Positions 52,079-61,388 of a DNA stretch of 64,000 bases are shown here, one piece after another. Both the position numbers and the translations under genes were made by a program. The notes under the pieces are model-generated. The model had not been told where the DNA came from. It made no database searches and saw only the letters and a list, made by a program, of their open reading frames with translations. The stretch covers positions 404 through 64,403 of the forward strand of contig NZ_LMHS01000001.1 in the NCBI RefSeq assembly GCF_001428485.1, written 5' to 3'. The stretch is from Microbacterium sp. Root180. Its GTDB lineage: Bacteria > Actinomycetota > Actinomycetes > Actinomycetales > Microbacteriaceae. Each line of letters opens with the position of its first letter. Within the stretch, counting starts at the first letter, position 1.

Positions 52079-52969
52079 ATGACCGCCACCTCGACGATCG
52101 TCACCGGGATGCCGCGCGCGGCCGAGCCCGCGGGCCGTCGCTTCGACTGGGGACAGCCGTTCGTCTATCTGATCGCGCTCGTGACCGTCGCCGTCGCCGT
52201 CGGGCCGGTGCTGTACGTCTTCATCGGCGGGTTCCGCACGACGGCCGACCTGAACGCCCATCCGGCCGGGATGCCCGATCCGTGGACGGTGCAGAACTGG
52301 ATCGCCGTGCTCTCGGCGCCGCGCTTCTGGGGGAACGTCTTCGCGAGCTCTGTCCTCGCCGTCGCCACCACCGTCGGCGTCGTGATCGCCGGGGTCATGG
52401 CCGCGTTCGTCCTGGCGCGCTACACGTTCCGGGGACGCGAGGGCCTCTACACGCTCTTCGCCGCCGGCCTGATGTTCCCGCTGACGGTGGCCGCGCTGCC
52501 ACTGACGCTGCTGCTGCGGACGATGGGCCTGCACGGCACCTACCTCGGCGTGATCATCCCCGGCATCGCGTTCGCCCTGCCCACGACGATCATCATCCTG
52601 GTGCCCTTCCTCCGGGCGATCCCGGCCGAGCTGGAGGAGGCGGCGGTGATCGACGGCGCGTCGCGCCTCGGCTTCTTCTGGCGCATCCTTCTGCCCCTCT
52701 CGAAGCCGGCTCTGGTGACGGTCGGCATCCTCGCGTTCGTCGGCAGCTGGAACGGCTATCTCCTCCCGCTCCTGGTGATCAGCACCGGCACGCTCCCCCA
52801 GGAGCTGTGGCCGCTTCCGCTGGGAGTGACGCAGTTCTCGTCGCAGTATTCGCAGGACACGGGGGCCGTCCTCGCGTACACCTCGCTCGCGATGATCCCC
52901 GCGCTCATCTTCTTCCTGTCGATGCAGAAGCAGATCGTGGGCGGACTGACCGGGGCGGTGAAGGGATGA
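52079..52969 (+). CDS. ABC sugar permease, MalG type (BxlG-like)
   Basis: A 296-residue permease with six helices and the EAA loop ELEEAAVIDGASRLGFFWRILLPLSKP (core E-A-A-x-x-D-G-A). It ends with FLSMQKQIVGGLTGAVKG, the usual MalG terminus. The stop overlaps the GH3 ATG (ATGA). Confidence 0.93.
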   Translation: MTATSTIVTGMPRAAEPAGRRFDWGQPFVYLIALVTVAVAVGPVLYVFIGGFRTTADLNAHPAGMPDPWTVQNWIAVLSAPRFWGNVFASSVLAVATTVGVVIAGVMAAFVLARYTFRGREGLYTLFAAGLMFPLTVAALPLTLLLRTMGLHGTYLGVIIPGIAFALPTTIIILVPFLRAIPAELEEAAVIDGASRLGFFWRILLPLSKPALVTVGILAFVGSWNGYLLPLLVISTGTLPQELWPLPLGVTQFSSQYSQDTGAVLAYTSLAMIPALIFFLSMQKQIVGGLTGAVKG

Positions 52970-55323
52970 CGCTGCACGATGTTCATGTCGACGCCGCATG
53001 GCGCGACACCGATCGCCCCCTCGATGAGCGCGTCGATGCGCTCATCGCGGCGATGACCACGGCCGAGAAGGTCGCACAGCTGTACGGCGTGTGGGTCGGA
53101 GCATCCGATGACGGCGAAGACGTCGCGCCGCATCAGCACGACCTGAGCGACCCGGTCGACCTCGATCAGCTCCTGCCCGCGGGACTGGGGCAGCTCACAC
53201 GACCATTCGGCACGGCGCCGGTGGATCCCGCCGTCGGTGCCCTCTCGCTCATGCGGGCCCAGCAGCGCATCATGGCGGCGAACCGGTTCGGGGTCCCCGC
53301 GATCGCGCACGAAGAGTGCCTCGCGGGCTTCGCGACGTGGGGAGCGACGGCGTACCCCGTCCCGCTGAGCTGGGGCGCGACGTTCGATCCCGACCTCGTG
53401 CGCGAGCTCGGCGCGCGGATCGGCGCCGACATGCGCTCGGTCGGCGTGCATCAGGGCCTCGCGCCGGTGCTCGATGTCGTGCGCGACGCCCGCTGGGGCC
53501 GCGTCGAGGAGACGATCGGCGAGGACCCCTACCTCGTCGGGACGGTCGCGACCGCGTACATCCAGGGCGTCGAGCGGGCGGGCGTGATCGCGACGCTCAA
53601 GCACTTCGTCGGCTACTCGGCCTCGCGAGCGGGTCGCAACCTGGCGCCGGTGTCGGTCGGACCACGCGAGCTGGCCGACGTGCTGCTCCCGCCCTTCGAG
53701 ATGGCGCTGCGCGAGAGCGGCGTGCGGTCGGTGATGAACTCGTACACCGATCTCGACGGTGTTCCCACGGCGGCCGACGCGTCGCTCCTCACCGGCCTCC
53801 TGCGCGACACGTGGGGGTTCGACGGCACGGTGGTCGCCGACTACTTCTCGGTCGCGTTCCTCAAGGAGCTGCACGGCCACAGCGAAGGATGGACGGATGC
53901 CGCGGCCGCCGCCCTCGGGGCGGGCATCGACGTCGAGCTCCCGACGGTGAAGACCTTCGGCCCCGATCTCGTCGCGGCGGTCGAGGACGGCCGCGTGGAC
54001 CCCGCCCTGGTCGACCGGGCCCTGCGCCGGGTCCTGCTCCAGAAGGCGCAGCTCGGGATGCTCGACCCGCAATGGTCGCCGGTCCCGGACGTGCTCGCCC
54101 AGGTGCCGGATGCCGCCGCCGAGGACGTCCGGGGGCTCGTCGATCTCGATCCTCCGGCCAACCGGGCGCTGGCGCGGCGCATCGCGGAGGAGGCCGTCGT
54201 CCTGGTGAAGAACGACGGGCTGCTTCCGATCGCGCCCGCCGCGCGGATCGCGGTGATCGGTCCGACGGCCGTCGATCCGTTCGCCGTGCTGGGGTGCTAC
54301 TCGTTCCCCGCCCACGTCGGGGTGCGGCATCCGGAGCTTCCCATCGGGATCGATCTGCCGACGCTGCGCGAGGCCGTCGCCGCGGAGTTCCCGAAGGCGG
54401 AGGTCGTCTGGGCGGCGGGCACCTCGATCGACGGCGGCGAGACCGAGGGGTTCGCGGCGGCGCGGGACGCGGCATCCGGAGCCGACCTCGTCGTCCTCGC
54501 GCTCGGCGATCGCGCCGGGCTCTTCGGGCGCGGCACGAGCGGTGAAGGCTGCGACGTGGCCGACCTCACCCTTCCGGGCGCGCAGCAGCAGCTGCTGGAC
54601 GAGATCCTCGCCACCGGCGTGCCGACCGTGGTGACCCTCCTCGCCGGCCGTCCCTACGCGCTCGGCGACGCGCCCGAGCACGCCGCGGCGATCGTGCAGA
54701 CCTTCTTCGCCGGCGAGGAGGGGACGGGGGCGATCACCGGTGTGCTGAGCGGCCGGGTGAATCCGAGCGGACGTCTTCCCGTCAGCATCCCGCGCGATCC
54801 CGGGGCACAGCCCTCGACGTATCTGGCGGCCACGCTCGCACGTCGCACCGATGTGTCGAGCATCGATCCCTCTCCGGCGTATCCGTTCGGCCACGGTCTC
54901 GGCTACGCGCCGGCAGTGTGGTCGGATGCCGCCGCCGACGTGGACGAGATGCCGGCGACGGGCGCCGTCACCGTGTCGATCCAGGTCGGCAACGCGGGCG
55001 ACCGGGCCGGGGTCGAAGTGGTGCAGCTCTACCTGCACGATCCGGTCGCCTCGACCGTGCGGCCCGTGCAGCGGCTCATCGGGTACGCGCGCGTCGCATT
55101 GGAGGCGGGGGAGCGCGTGCGGGTGACCTTCGAGGTCCCGGCGGATCTCGCGGCCTTCACGGGCATCGACGGCCGCCGCGTCGTCGAGCCCGGCGAGATC
55201 GTGCTCGGCTTCGGCCGCTCCAGCGGTGAGATCGTCGCGACCCGCACGGTGCGGATCACCGGCCGTCCCCTCTACGTCGACCACACCCGCCGCCTCCACC
55301 CCACGGTAACCCTGACCCCCTGA
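52966..55323 (+). CDS. GH3 family beta-xylosidase/beta-glucosidase (BxlA-like)
   Basis: A 785-residue cytoplasmic glycoside hydrolase family 3 enzyme: no signal peptide. The TIM barrel covers residues 20-320 with LAPVLDVVRDARWGRVEETIGEDP, LKHFVGYS (substrate Lys-His) and the nucleophile Asp292 in VVADYFSV. The alpha/beta sandwich follows (about 400-630: KNDGLLPI, VVLALGDRAGLFGRGTSGEG) and the fibronectin-III-like end has PAYPFGHGLGY and EVVQLYLHD. It would release xylose or glucose from oligosaccharides imported by the co-transcribed ABC system. Feeding xylA/xylB downstream makes xylosidase the better guess. Confidence 0.92.
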   Translation: MTLHDVHVDAAWRDTDRPLDERVDALIAAMTTAEKVAQLYGVWVGASDDGEDVAPHQHDLSDPVDLDQLLPAGLGQLTRPFGTAPVDPAVGALSLMRAQQRIMAANRFGVPAIAHEECLAGFATWGATAYPVPLSWGATFDPDLVRELGARIGADMRSVGVHQGLAPVLDVVRDARWGRVEETIGEDPYLVGTVATAYIQGVERAGVIATLKHFVGYSASRAGRNLAPVSVGPRELADVLLPPFEMALRESGVRSVMNSYTDLDGVPTAADASLLTGLLRDTWGFDGTVVADYFSVAFLKELHGHSEGWTDAAAAALGAGIDVELPTVKTFGPDLVAAVEDGRVDPALVDRALRRVLLQKAQLGMLDPQWSPVPDVLAQVPDAAAEDVRGLVDLDPPANRALARRIAEEAVVLVKNDGLLPIAPAARIAVIGPTAVDPFAVLGCYSFPAHVGVRHPELPIGIDLPTLREAVAAEFPKAEVVWAAGTSIDGGETEGFAAARDAASGADLVVLALGDRAGLFGRGTSGEGCDVADLTLPGAQQQLLDEILATGVPTVVTLLAGRPYALGDAPEHAAAIVQTFFAGEEGTGAITGVLSGRVNPSGRLPVSIPRDPGAQPSTYLAATLARRTDVSSIDPSPAYPFGHGLGYAPAVWSDAAADVDEMPATGAVTVSIQVGNAGDRAGVEVVQLYLHDPVASTVRPVQRLIGYARVALEAGERVRVTFEVPADLAAFTGIDGRRVVEPGEIVLGFGRSSGEIVATRTVRITGRPLYVDHTRRLHPTVTLTP

Positions 55324-55333
55324 CCCCCCGCTT

Positions 55334-55394
55334 GCCGAGAACGCGACTGTGTCACCGCCCGGGGGGCGGATAGAGACACAGTCGCGTTCTCGGC
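55334..55394. terminator. bidirectional hairpin terminator
   Basis: GCCGAGAACGCGACTGTGTC and GACACAGTCGCGTTCTCGGC pair perfectly (20 pairs, 21-base loop). It lies between the convergent GH3 and LacI genes. Confidence 0.8.
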
Positions 55395-55401
55395 GAGCTG
55401 G

Positions 55402-56406
55402 TCAGGTGAGGGGAGCGGTGCTGCCTCGGACAACGAGATGCGTCGCGAGATCCATCCGAAGGGTGTCGACCGTCGCACCGTCGGCGAGCCGCAGTGCGAG
55501 CCGGGTCGCCTCCTCGCCCATCCGGCGCAGCGGCTGATGCACGGTGGTCAGCTGCGGGCTCATCCAGCGTGCGAGCGCGATGTCGTCGTAGCCGACGACC
55601 GAGAGGTCCTCCGGCACGCTGAGGCCCGCCGCTGATCCCGCGGCGATCACACCGAGCGCCTGCAGGTCGCTGCCCGCGAAGAACGCCGTCGGCGGATCGG
55701 CCAGGTCCAGCAGCTCCCGTGCGTGGCGCTCGCCGCCGCCCGGGTGGAAGTCCCCGAAGCGGATCAGCTCGGGGTCGATGGGGAGCCCCGCCGCGTTCAT
55801 CGCGGAACGGTAGCCGTCGACGCGGGCGAGCGAGCACATCATGTCCTCGGGGCCGGTGATCGCGGCGATGCGCCGATGCCCGAGTTCGATGAGGTGGCGG
55901 GTGGCCATGAGACCGCCCGACCAGTTCGCCGACCCCACCGACGGCACGTCAGGTGACGGGTCGCCGGCCGGGTCGACGATGACGAACGGGATCCCCCGGG
56001 AGCGCAGCTTCTCGCGATAGCCGGCTTCGAGGTCCGAGAACACGAGCACGACCCCGACGGGGCGGCGGCGGAGGACACCGTCGATCCAGTCGGACGACGG
56101 CGCATGGCGGTCACCGCTCACCGTCAGCACGACGGAGAGACCCGCCGCGTGGGCGACCTCCTCGACTCCCTCGATGACCTCCATGGACCAGCTCGGCTCG
56201 AGTTCATGGAAGACCAGCTCGACGACCTCGCTGCGCTGGGCCGCGGTGCGGCGTCGGTAGCCGTGACGGTTGAGATGCTCCTCGAGCCGGGCGCGGGTGG
56301 CGGGGGCGACATCCGTGCGCCCGTTGAGCACCTTCGACATCGTCGCGAGGGAGACGCCGGCCTCGGCGGCGATCTCGGCCAGCGTGACGCGAGGAGTGTC
56401 GGACAT
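55402..56406 (-). CDS. LacI family regulator (BxlR-like)
   Basis: A 334-residue LacI protein. The DNA-binding domain is at residues 6-60 ([39 protein letters not shown] by its key helix [14 protein letters not shown]), then the periplasmic-binding-like sensor domain ([28 protein letters not shown] at the end). It converges with the GH3 gene. The operator CGAAA-N-TTTCG-like near its own start and in the ABC leader supports control of both. Xylobiose as effector, as for BxlR, is inferred. Confidence 0.9.
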   Translation of the reverse strand: MSDTPRVTLAEIAAEAGVSLATMSKVLNGRTDVAPATRARLEEHLNRHGYRRRTAAQRSEVVELVFHELEPSWSMEVIEGVEEVAHAAGLSVVLTVSGDRHAPSSDWIDGVLRRRPVGVVLVFSDLEAGYREKLRSRGIPFVIVDPAGDPSPDVPSVGSANWSGGLMATRHLIELGHRRIAAITGPEDMMCSLARVDGYRSAMNAAGLPIDPELIRFGDFHPGGGERHARELLDLADPPTAFFAGSDLQALGVIAAGSAAGLSVPEDLSVVGYDDIALARWMSPQLTTVHQPLRRMGEEATRLALRLADGATVDTLRMDLATHLVVRGSTAPLT

Positions 56407-56412
56407 GCGTCG

Positions 56413-56434
56413 ATGCTAACCCTCGAAAGTATCG
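56413..56434 (-). promoter_or_regulatory. leaderless promoter and operator-like site of the LacI gene
   Basis: On the minus strand the -10 hexamer TAGCAT (56418-56413) is six bases from the ATG. CGAAAGTATCG (56424-56434), one mismatch from the CGAAA-N-TTTCG palindrome at 49751, overlaps the promoter and would allow autoregulation. Confidence 0.6.
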
Positions 56435-56503
56435 GACGCGCGACGGCATCTCTCGGAGCGCATCGAGGGGCGAGGGCGGCGGTGGACGCGGCATCCGATC
56501 TGG

Positions 56504-56530
56504 TATAGGTTGTCTGCAACAACATTTGTT
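56504..56530 (+). promoter_or_regulatory. xylA promoter with ROK-type half-site
   Basis: An extended -10 box TGGTATAGG (TATAGG at 56504-56509), then GTTG-TCTG-CAAC and the overlapping AACAACATTTGTT at 56518-56530, in which AACAA and TTGTT are mirrored. The ATTTGTT half-site equals that in the ROK operator at 49680. The xylA ATG is 23 bases further. Confidence 0.6.
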
Positions 56531-56552
56531 CACTGTCGAACCCAGGAGCGTC

Positions 56553-57740
56553 ATGCCCACCCCCACTCGCGACGACAAGTTCTCGTTCGGTCTCTGGACC
56601 GTCGGCTACAACGGCACCGACCCGTTCGGCGGCCCGACCCGCCACGCCCTCGATGTCGTCCACGTCGTCGAGAAGCTCGCCGAGCTCGGCGCCTACGGCC
56701 TCACGTTCCACGACGACGACCTCTTCGCCTTCGGCTCGACCGATGCCGAGCGTCAGAGCCAGATCGACCGTCTCAAGGGCGCGCTCGCCGACACCGGCCT
56801 GATTGTGCCGATGGTCACCACCAACCTCTTCTCCGCGCCCGTCTTCAAGGACGGCGGCTTCACCGCCAACGATCGCGACGTGCGCCGCTTCGCGCTGCGC
56901 AAGGTGTTCCGTCAGCTCGACCTCGGTGCCGAGCTCGGCGCGAAGACCTTCGTCATGTGGGGCGGTCGCGAGGGCGCCGAGTACGACTCGGCCAAGGACA
57001 TCCGCCAGGCGCTCGAGCGCTACCGCGAGGCCGTGAACCTGCTTGGGGACTACGTCACCGACAAGGGCTACGACATCCGCTTCGCCATCGAGCCCAAGCC
57101 CAACGAGCCCCGCGGCGACATCCTGCTTCCGACGCTCGGCCACGCGATCGCGTTCATCGACTCGCTCGAGCGCCCCGAGCTCGTTGGCCTCAACCCCGAG
57201 GTCGGCCACGAGCAGATGGCCGGACTCAACTTCGCCGCCGGCATCGCGCAGGCGCTGTTCCACGGGAAGCTCTTCCACATCGACCTCAACGGCCAGCGCG
57301 GCATCAAGTACGACCAGGACCTCGTGTTCGGCCACGGCGACCTCCACAACGCGTTCGCCCTCGTCGACCTGCTCGAGAACGGCGGCCCCGGCGGCGTTCC
57401 CGCCTACGAGGGTCCGCGCCACTTCGACTACAAGCCCTCGCGCACCGAGGACGAGAAGGGCGTGTGGGAGTCGGCCGCGGCCAACATGCAGACCTACCTG
57501 CTGCTCAAGGAGCGTGCCGCGGCCTTCCGCGCCGATCCCGAGGTGCAGGAGGCGCTCGCCGCCGCGAAGGTCGACGAGCTCTCGACCCCGACGCTGAACC
57601 CGGGGGAGTCCTACGACGACTTCCTCGCCGACCGCTCGGCCTACGAGGACTTCGACGCCGGCGTGTACCTCGGCGGCAAGGGCGGCGGGTTCGTGCGCCT
57701 GCAGCAGCTCGCCACCGAGCACCTGCTCGGCGCCCGCTGA
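56553..57740 (+). CDS. xylA: xylose isomerase
   Basis: A 395-residue type I (actinobacterial) xylose isomerase. [20 protein letters not shown], the catalytic His in GLTFHDDDL, the magnesium-site Glu/Lys in [26 protein letters not shown] and the [18 protein letters not shown] segment are in order. It converts D-xylose to D-xylulose. AGGAG lies four bases before the ATG. It is divergent from the LacI gene. Followed by a strong hairpin and then xylB. Confidence 0.96.
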   Translation: MPTPTRDDKFSFGLWTVGYNGTDPFGGPTRHALDVVHVVEKLAELGAYGLTFHDDDLFAFGSTDAERQSQIDRLKGALADTGLIVPMVTTNLFSAPVFKDGGFTANDRDVRRFALRKVFRQLDLGAELGAKTFVMWGGREGAEYDSAKDIRQALERYREAVNLLGDYVTDKGYDIRFAIEPKPNEPRGDILLPTLGHAIAFIDSLERPELVGLNPEVGHEQMAGLNFAAGIAQALFHGKLFHIDLNGQRGIKYDQDLVFGHGDLHNAFALVDLLENGGPGGVPAYEGPRHFDYKPSRTEDEKGVWESAAANMQTYLLLKERAAAFRADPEVQEALAAAKVDELSTPTLNPGESYDDFLADRSAYEDFDAGVYLGGKGGGFVRLQQLATEHLLGAR

Positions 57741-57745
57741 CGCAT

Positions 57746-57781
57746 CCGCAGCGGCCGGGTCGCAGCATCCGGCCGCTGCGG
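57746..57781 (+). terminator. hairpin terminator after xylA
   Basis: CCGCAGCGGCCGG and CCGGCCGCTGCGG, a perfect 13-base stem with a ten-base loop, five bases after the xylA stop. It would reduce read-through into xylB. Confidence 0.75.
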
Positions 57782-57800
57782 CCCGCCCTGCGGCTGTGCA

Positions 57801-57871
57801 TGTCCCACTTTCGCTCGAACAGGGGGTGCCTAGCGGTGGAGATCGGGACATGAAGAGCCGAAATCGGGACA
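57801..57871. mobile_element. 71-base remnant with TGTCCC termini, IS-end-like
   Basis: The left end TGTCCCACTTTCGCTCG and the reverse of the right end, TGTCCCGATTTCGGCTC, are imperfect terminal inverted repeats; an internal second copy ATCGGGACA (57842-57850) repeats the right end motif. Multiple TGTCCCGAT blocks are typical of ends of IS21-like elements, so this may be a collapsed element or a minimal non-autonomous unit. No transposase is present. Confidence 0.5.
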
Positions 57872-57890
57872 CGAAGGAAGGTCGGGAGCG

Positions 57891-59195
57891 ATGTCGCTCG
57901 TGATGGGAGTCGATTCGTCGACGCAGTCGTGCAAGGTCGTGGTGACGGATGCTGCCACCGGCGCCGTCGTGCGCGAGGGGCGCGCGTCGCACCCGCCGGG
58001 CACCGAGGTGCACCCGGGCGCCTGGTGGGCGGCCCTGCGTGCAGCGATCACGGACGCCGGCGGGCTCGCCGACGTCGAGGCATGGGCCGTCGGCGGACAG
58101 CAGCACGGCATGGTCGTGCTCGACGACGAGGGACGCGTGATCCGCGACGCGCTGCTGTGGAACGACACCCGCTCGGCGGCCGCCGCGGCCGACCTGATCG
58201 ACGAGTTCGGAGCCGACGTGCTCGCGCAGCGCACCGGTCTGGTGCCGGTCGCGTCCTTCACGCTCACGAAGCTGCGCTGGCTGCGGGATGCCGAGCCCGA
58301 CAACGCCGCACGCGTGGCGGCCGTGGCGCTTCCGCACGACTGGCTCACATGGCGCCTGCGCGGCTTCGGGCCGGCGGGCGAGTCGCCGCGCGGTCCCGTG
58401 CTCGACGAGCTCGTGACGGACCGGTCGGATGCATCGGGCACCGGCTACTGGAACCCGGCGACCGGCGGGTACGACCGGGAGCTCCTCGTCGCCTCGCTCG
58501 GGCGCGACGCCGTGCTCCCCCGTGTGCTCGGACCCGACGAGTGGGTGCTCGACGACGACGGGCGCCGCGTCGGCGGCGGAGCCGGTGACAACGCCGGTGC
58601 CGCCCTCGGCCTCGGTGCAGGGCCGGGCGACGTCGTCGTGTCGATCGGCACGAGCGGGACGGTGTTCGCGGTGAGCGAGGAGCGCACGATCGACCCGTCC
58701 GGCACCGTCGCCGGGTTCGCCGACTGCACGGGACGGTTCCTGCCGCTCGTCGCGACGCTCAACGCCGCACGCGTGCTCGACGCGGTCGCGGGCCTCCTCG
58801 GCGTCGACCACGCCGAGCTCTCCCGTCTCGCTCTGCACGCCGAGCCCGGCGCGGGGGGTCTCGCTCTGGTGCCCTACTTCGAGGGCGAGCGCACGCCGAA
58901 CCTTCCCGATGCGACCGCCTCGCTCACCGGCATGACGCTCGCCTCGACGACGCGCGAGAACCTCGCGCGGGCCGCGGTCGAGGGCATGCTGTCGGGCCTC
59001 GCGGCGGGGCTCGAGGCGCTGCGCGGCCTGGGGGTGCCCCTCGGGCGCGCCCTGCTCATCGGCGGCGGAGCGCAGTCCGAGGCCGTGCGGGCGATCGCGC
59101 CGCTCGTGCTGGGGCTCGAGGTCGAGGTACCCGAACCGGGCGAGTACGTCGCCGTCGGCGCCGCACGTCAGGCCGCGTCGGTCCTCCCGGACTGA
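57891..59195 (+). CDS. xylB: xylulokinase
   Basis: A 434-residue FGGY-family kinase, slightly short for XylB (about 460-480). [15 protein letters not shown] (phosphate 1 loop), [11 protein letters not shown] (substrate-binding, xylulokinase-specific), LLWNDTRS, the catalytic Asp in [12 protein letters not shown], and [11 protein letters not shown] (adenosine motif). It phosphorylates D-xylulose, delivering it to the pentose phosphate pathway. GGGAG precedes the ATG. It lies 150 bases after xylA, behind a hairpin and an IS-like remnant, so it may need its own promoter. Confidence 0.94.
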   Translation: MSLVMGVDSSTQSCKVVVTDAATGAVVREGRASHPPGTEVHPGAWWAALRAAITDAGGLADVEAWAVGGQQHGMVVLDDEGRVIRDALLWNDTRSAAAAADLIDEFGADVLAQRTGLVPVASFTLTKLRWLRDAEPDNAARVAAVALPHDWLTWRLRGFGPAGESPRGPVLDELVTDRSDASGTGYWNPATGGYDRELLVASLGRDAVLPRVLGPDEWVLDDDGRRVGGGAGDNAGAALGLGAGPGDVVVSIGTSGTVFAVSEERTIDPSGTVAGFADCTGRFLPLVATLNAARVLDAVAGLLGVDHAELSRLALHAEPGAGGLALVPYFEGERTPNLPDATASLTGMTLASTTRENLARAAVEGMLSGLAAGLEALRGLGVPLGRALLIGGGAQSEAVRAIAPLVLGLEVEVPEPGEYVAVGAARQAASVLPD

Positions 59196-59636
59196 GGCCG
59201 CTCGGCCTGGCTTGGTCTTTCCGGGGGGCCATTCGCTGCCCGGGGCATTCGCTTCCCGGCGACGGTGATTCGCCGGAATCAGGACGATTCCGCCCAGATC
59301 AGCCTGATCTCGGGCGGATCGCCTGATCTCGGCCGTCGCCTGATCTCGGTGGGCGGCGTGACCTCGCCAGGCGCCCGATCTCGGTAGGCGGGATGTCGGG
59401 GACAGCCTTCCGCGGTCCAGAAACGAGGAGACACGCCGCGCGGCGAACTCCGCCGGCGACTCCTCGGCGGGTTCTTCCTCGTTCTTGGACCGTCCACACG
59501 TCCGGGCGCCGGGCACGCCCCCCCGCTCGGCCGCGACCCCGCGCCGCCCGGCCCCCGCCGCGCCCCGCCCCGCCCCGGCCCGCCGCGCCGCGCCCCGCAC
59601 TCGCGCGCCTGTCCCACCCTGGGACAGGATGGGCGT
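59196..59636. other. 441-base intergenic region with hairpins and GC-only tail
   Basis: No gene is supported. Two structures stand out: GGAATC/GATTCC at 59275-59291, and a near-perfect hairpin at 59290-59317 (CCGCCCAGATCAG and CTGATCT-C-GGGCGG) that may end the xylB transcript. The motif CTGATCTCGG recurs three times (59303-59372). The last 120 bases (59500-59620) are almost pure G/C with CGCCCCG runs. CAGGAT at 59625-59630 plus six bases gives a possible leaderless start for the next gene. Confidence 0.6.
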
Positions 59637-60470
59637 GTGGCTGACCGCTCCGACCTCGACGCGATCGCGGCGGAGCTCTACGCGCTCCCGCCCGCCGAGT
59701 TCACCGCGGCGCGCAATCACGAGGCGGGCATGGCCGACCGCTCGATCGCGGCGCAGGTGAAGGCGCTGCGCAAGCCGACCGTGGCCGCATGGGCGGTGAA
59801 TCTGCTCGCTCGGCAGGGGCAGCTCGCCGACGCGATCGAGCTCTCGGCGGCGCTGCGCGAGGCGCAGGACGACCTCGACGCCGCCGAGCTCTCGCGCCTG
59901 GGTCGGCAGCGCCGCCAGCTCGTCGCGGCCCTCGCGACACAGGCCGTCGACCTGGCGAAGGACGCGGGCGTCGAGGTCAGCGGCGCCGCTCGCGACGACG
60001 TCGAGAAGACGGTGAACGCCGCGGTGATGGATGCCGCGGCCGCCGCCGCCGTGATGACGGCACGCCTCGTCACGGCGCTCGAGGCCGGCACGTTCGAGCC
60101 GTCCGATCTGGCCGACGCCGTCGGTGGCTCGCTTCCGGGCGTCGCGGCCGCACCCGCGCAGGACGACCTCGCGGAGCGCCGTGCGCGCAAGGCGGCCGAG
60201 AAGGCGGCTCGCGAGGCCGACCGCGCCGCGAACGAGGCGGAGCGCGAGCTCGCACGCATCGACGCGAAGCGCCAGAAGCTCCAGGAGCGCGTCGACCATG
60301 TGACCGAGCGCATCGACGATCTGCGCCGCGATCTCGAGCGTCTCGAGGCCGACAGGGCGACCGCCGAGTCCGCACTCGGCGGTATCGAGGAGGAGCGGCG
60401 GGAGGCGGCATCCCGTGCCCGCACCACCGCCGTCGATGCGCAGCGGGCGCGCGACGCCCTGGAGGACTGA
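59637..60470 (+). CDS. coiled-coil protein of unknown function
   Basis: A 277-residue alanine-rich helical protein with no signal peptide or membrane segment. The first 60 residues (ELYALPPAEFTAARNHEA, KALRKPTVAAWAVNLLAR) form a conserved actinobacterial domain seen in uncharacterised proteins. Residues about 175-275 are a continuous coiled coil rich in Ala, Arg and Glu (AEKAAREADRAANEAEREL, RQKLQERVDHVTERIDDLRRDLERLEADRA by its ends). Start GTG at 59637; another GTG two bases earlier is out of frame. A scaffold or DNA-associated role is possible; unknown. Confidence 0.75.
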   Translation: MADRSDLDAIAAELYALPPAEFTAARNHEAGMADRSIAAQVKALRKPTVAAWAVNLLARQGQLADAIELSAALREAQDDLDAAELSRLGRQRRQLVAALATQAVDLAKDAGVEVSGAARDDVEKTVNAAVMDAAAAAAVMTARLVTALEAGTFEPSDLADAVGGSLPGVAAAPAQDDLAERRARKAAEKAAREADRAANEAERELARIDAKRQKLQERVDHVTERIDDLRRDLERLEADRATAESALGGIEEERREAASRARTTAVDAQRARDALED

Positions 60471-60518
60471 GGCCGGTCTCACAGGAGTCTCGTAGCCGGC
60501 GTGCCTAGCGTGGTCGGC

Positions 60519-61256
60519 ATGGCGAACACGGCGCCCTCGGCGCACGCAGCGAGTCCGGATGAGACGGCGATCACGGTGTCGGCGGCGGAGCTGCGGGAGC
60601 TGCGCGACGAGTTCGAGCGCTTCCTGATGGAGTACCGGTTCGGCATGCAGGAGGTCGAGACGAAGCTCGGCATCCTTCGCGACGAGTTCCAGCTCGTGCA
60701 CGACTACAACCCCATCGAGCACGTCTCGAGCCGTGTGAAGTCGCCGGACAGCCTCGTCGAGAAGGTGCAGCGCAAGGGTGTCGAGCCCGACTTCGCGTCG
60801 ATCCGCGACAGCATCACCGACATCGCCGGGGTGCGGGTCACCTGCAGCTTCGTCGCCGACGCCTATCGGCTGTTCGACCTGCTCACCGCGCAGGACGACA
60901 TCGAGGTCCTGCAGGTCAAGGACTACATCGCCCACCCGAAGCCGAACGGGTACAAGAGTCTGCACGCGATCGTGTCGGTGCCGGTGTTCCTCTCGAGCGG
61001 CCGCGTGGAGGTTCCCGTCGAGGTGCAGTTCCGCACGATCGCAATGGACTTCTGGGCCAGCCTCGAGCACAAGATCTACTACAAGTACGACACCAACGTC
61101 CCCGGCGAGCTCCTCGACAGCCTCAAGGACGCCGCCCACACCGCCGCCGAGCTCGACGAGCGCATGGAGCGGCTGCACCGCGAGATCCGCGGGGCTTCCC
61201 ACGTGCGTCCGCCTCGACTACGCGCGGCCGGCCCGCGCCGGGCGATCGAGGCCTGA
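60519..61256 (+). CDS. small alarmone synthetase (RelA/SpoT-domain GTP pyrophosphokinase)
   Basis: A 245-residue single-domain (p)ppGpp synthetase, with no hydrolase or TGS domain. SRVKSPDSLVEKVQRKG and DIAGVRVTCSF (GTP binding), VKDYIAHPKPNGYKSLHAIV with the key Lys-Pro-Asn-Gly-Tyr, and the catalytic VEVQFRTIAMDFWASLEHKIYYKY by its E-V-Q and H-K-I-Y-Y-K motifs. It makes pppGpp or pGpp from ATP and guanine nucleotides, as RelQ/SAS enzymes do. The start ATG is seven bases after the -10-like TAGCGT (60506-60511), probably leaderless. Confidence 0.92.
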   Translation: MANTAPSAHAASPDETAITVSAAELRELRDEFERFLMEYRFGMQEVETKLGILRDEFQLVHDYNPIEHVSSRVKSPDSLVEKVQRKGVEPDFASIRDSITDIAGVRVTCSFVADAYRLFDLLTAQDDIEVLQVKDYIAHPKPNGYKSLHAIVSVPVFLSSGRVEVPVEVQFRTIAMDFWASLEHKIYYKYDTNVPGELLDSLKDAAHTAAELDERMERLHREIRGASHVRPPRLRAAGPRRAIEA

Positions 61257-61376
61257 CGCCGCCGTCCCCTCCGCCTGACCGCGAGCCGCAGGTGACCGCT
61301 GGCCAGCGCTCGCGCCGCGGCCGAGCCCCCGTCGGCATCACCCGCCGCGGGTGGGCCGTCCTCCCCGGCCCCTCGC

Positions 61377-61388
61377 TAGGGTGTGTGC
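61377..61388 (+). promoter_or_regulatory. leaderless promoter of the antiporter gene
   Basis: -10 hexamer TAGGGT (61377-61382), six bases, then GTG at 61389. A GTG start would otherwise be hard to place, as no ribosome-binding site is present. Confidence 0.55.

Noticed and set aside
59279..59617. A 112-codon minus-strand frame in the region after xylB.
   Set aside because: It is Arg/Gly/Pro-rich, arises from GC-only low-complexity sequence and repeated CTGATCTCGG motifs, and lacks a ribosome-binding site or domain.
56124..61202. A 1,692-codon open frame on the minus strand.
   Set aside because: It lies antisense to xylA, xylB, the coiled-coil gene and the alarmone synthetase, all well supported on the plus strand or by clear homology. 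Only its last part, in another frame relation, touches a real gene. High GC removes stop codons from shadow frames.
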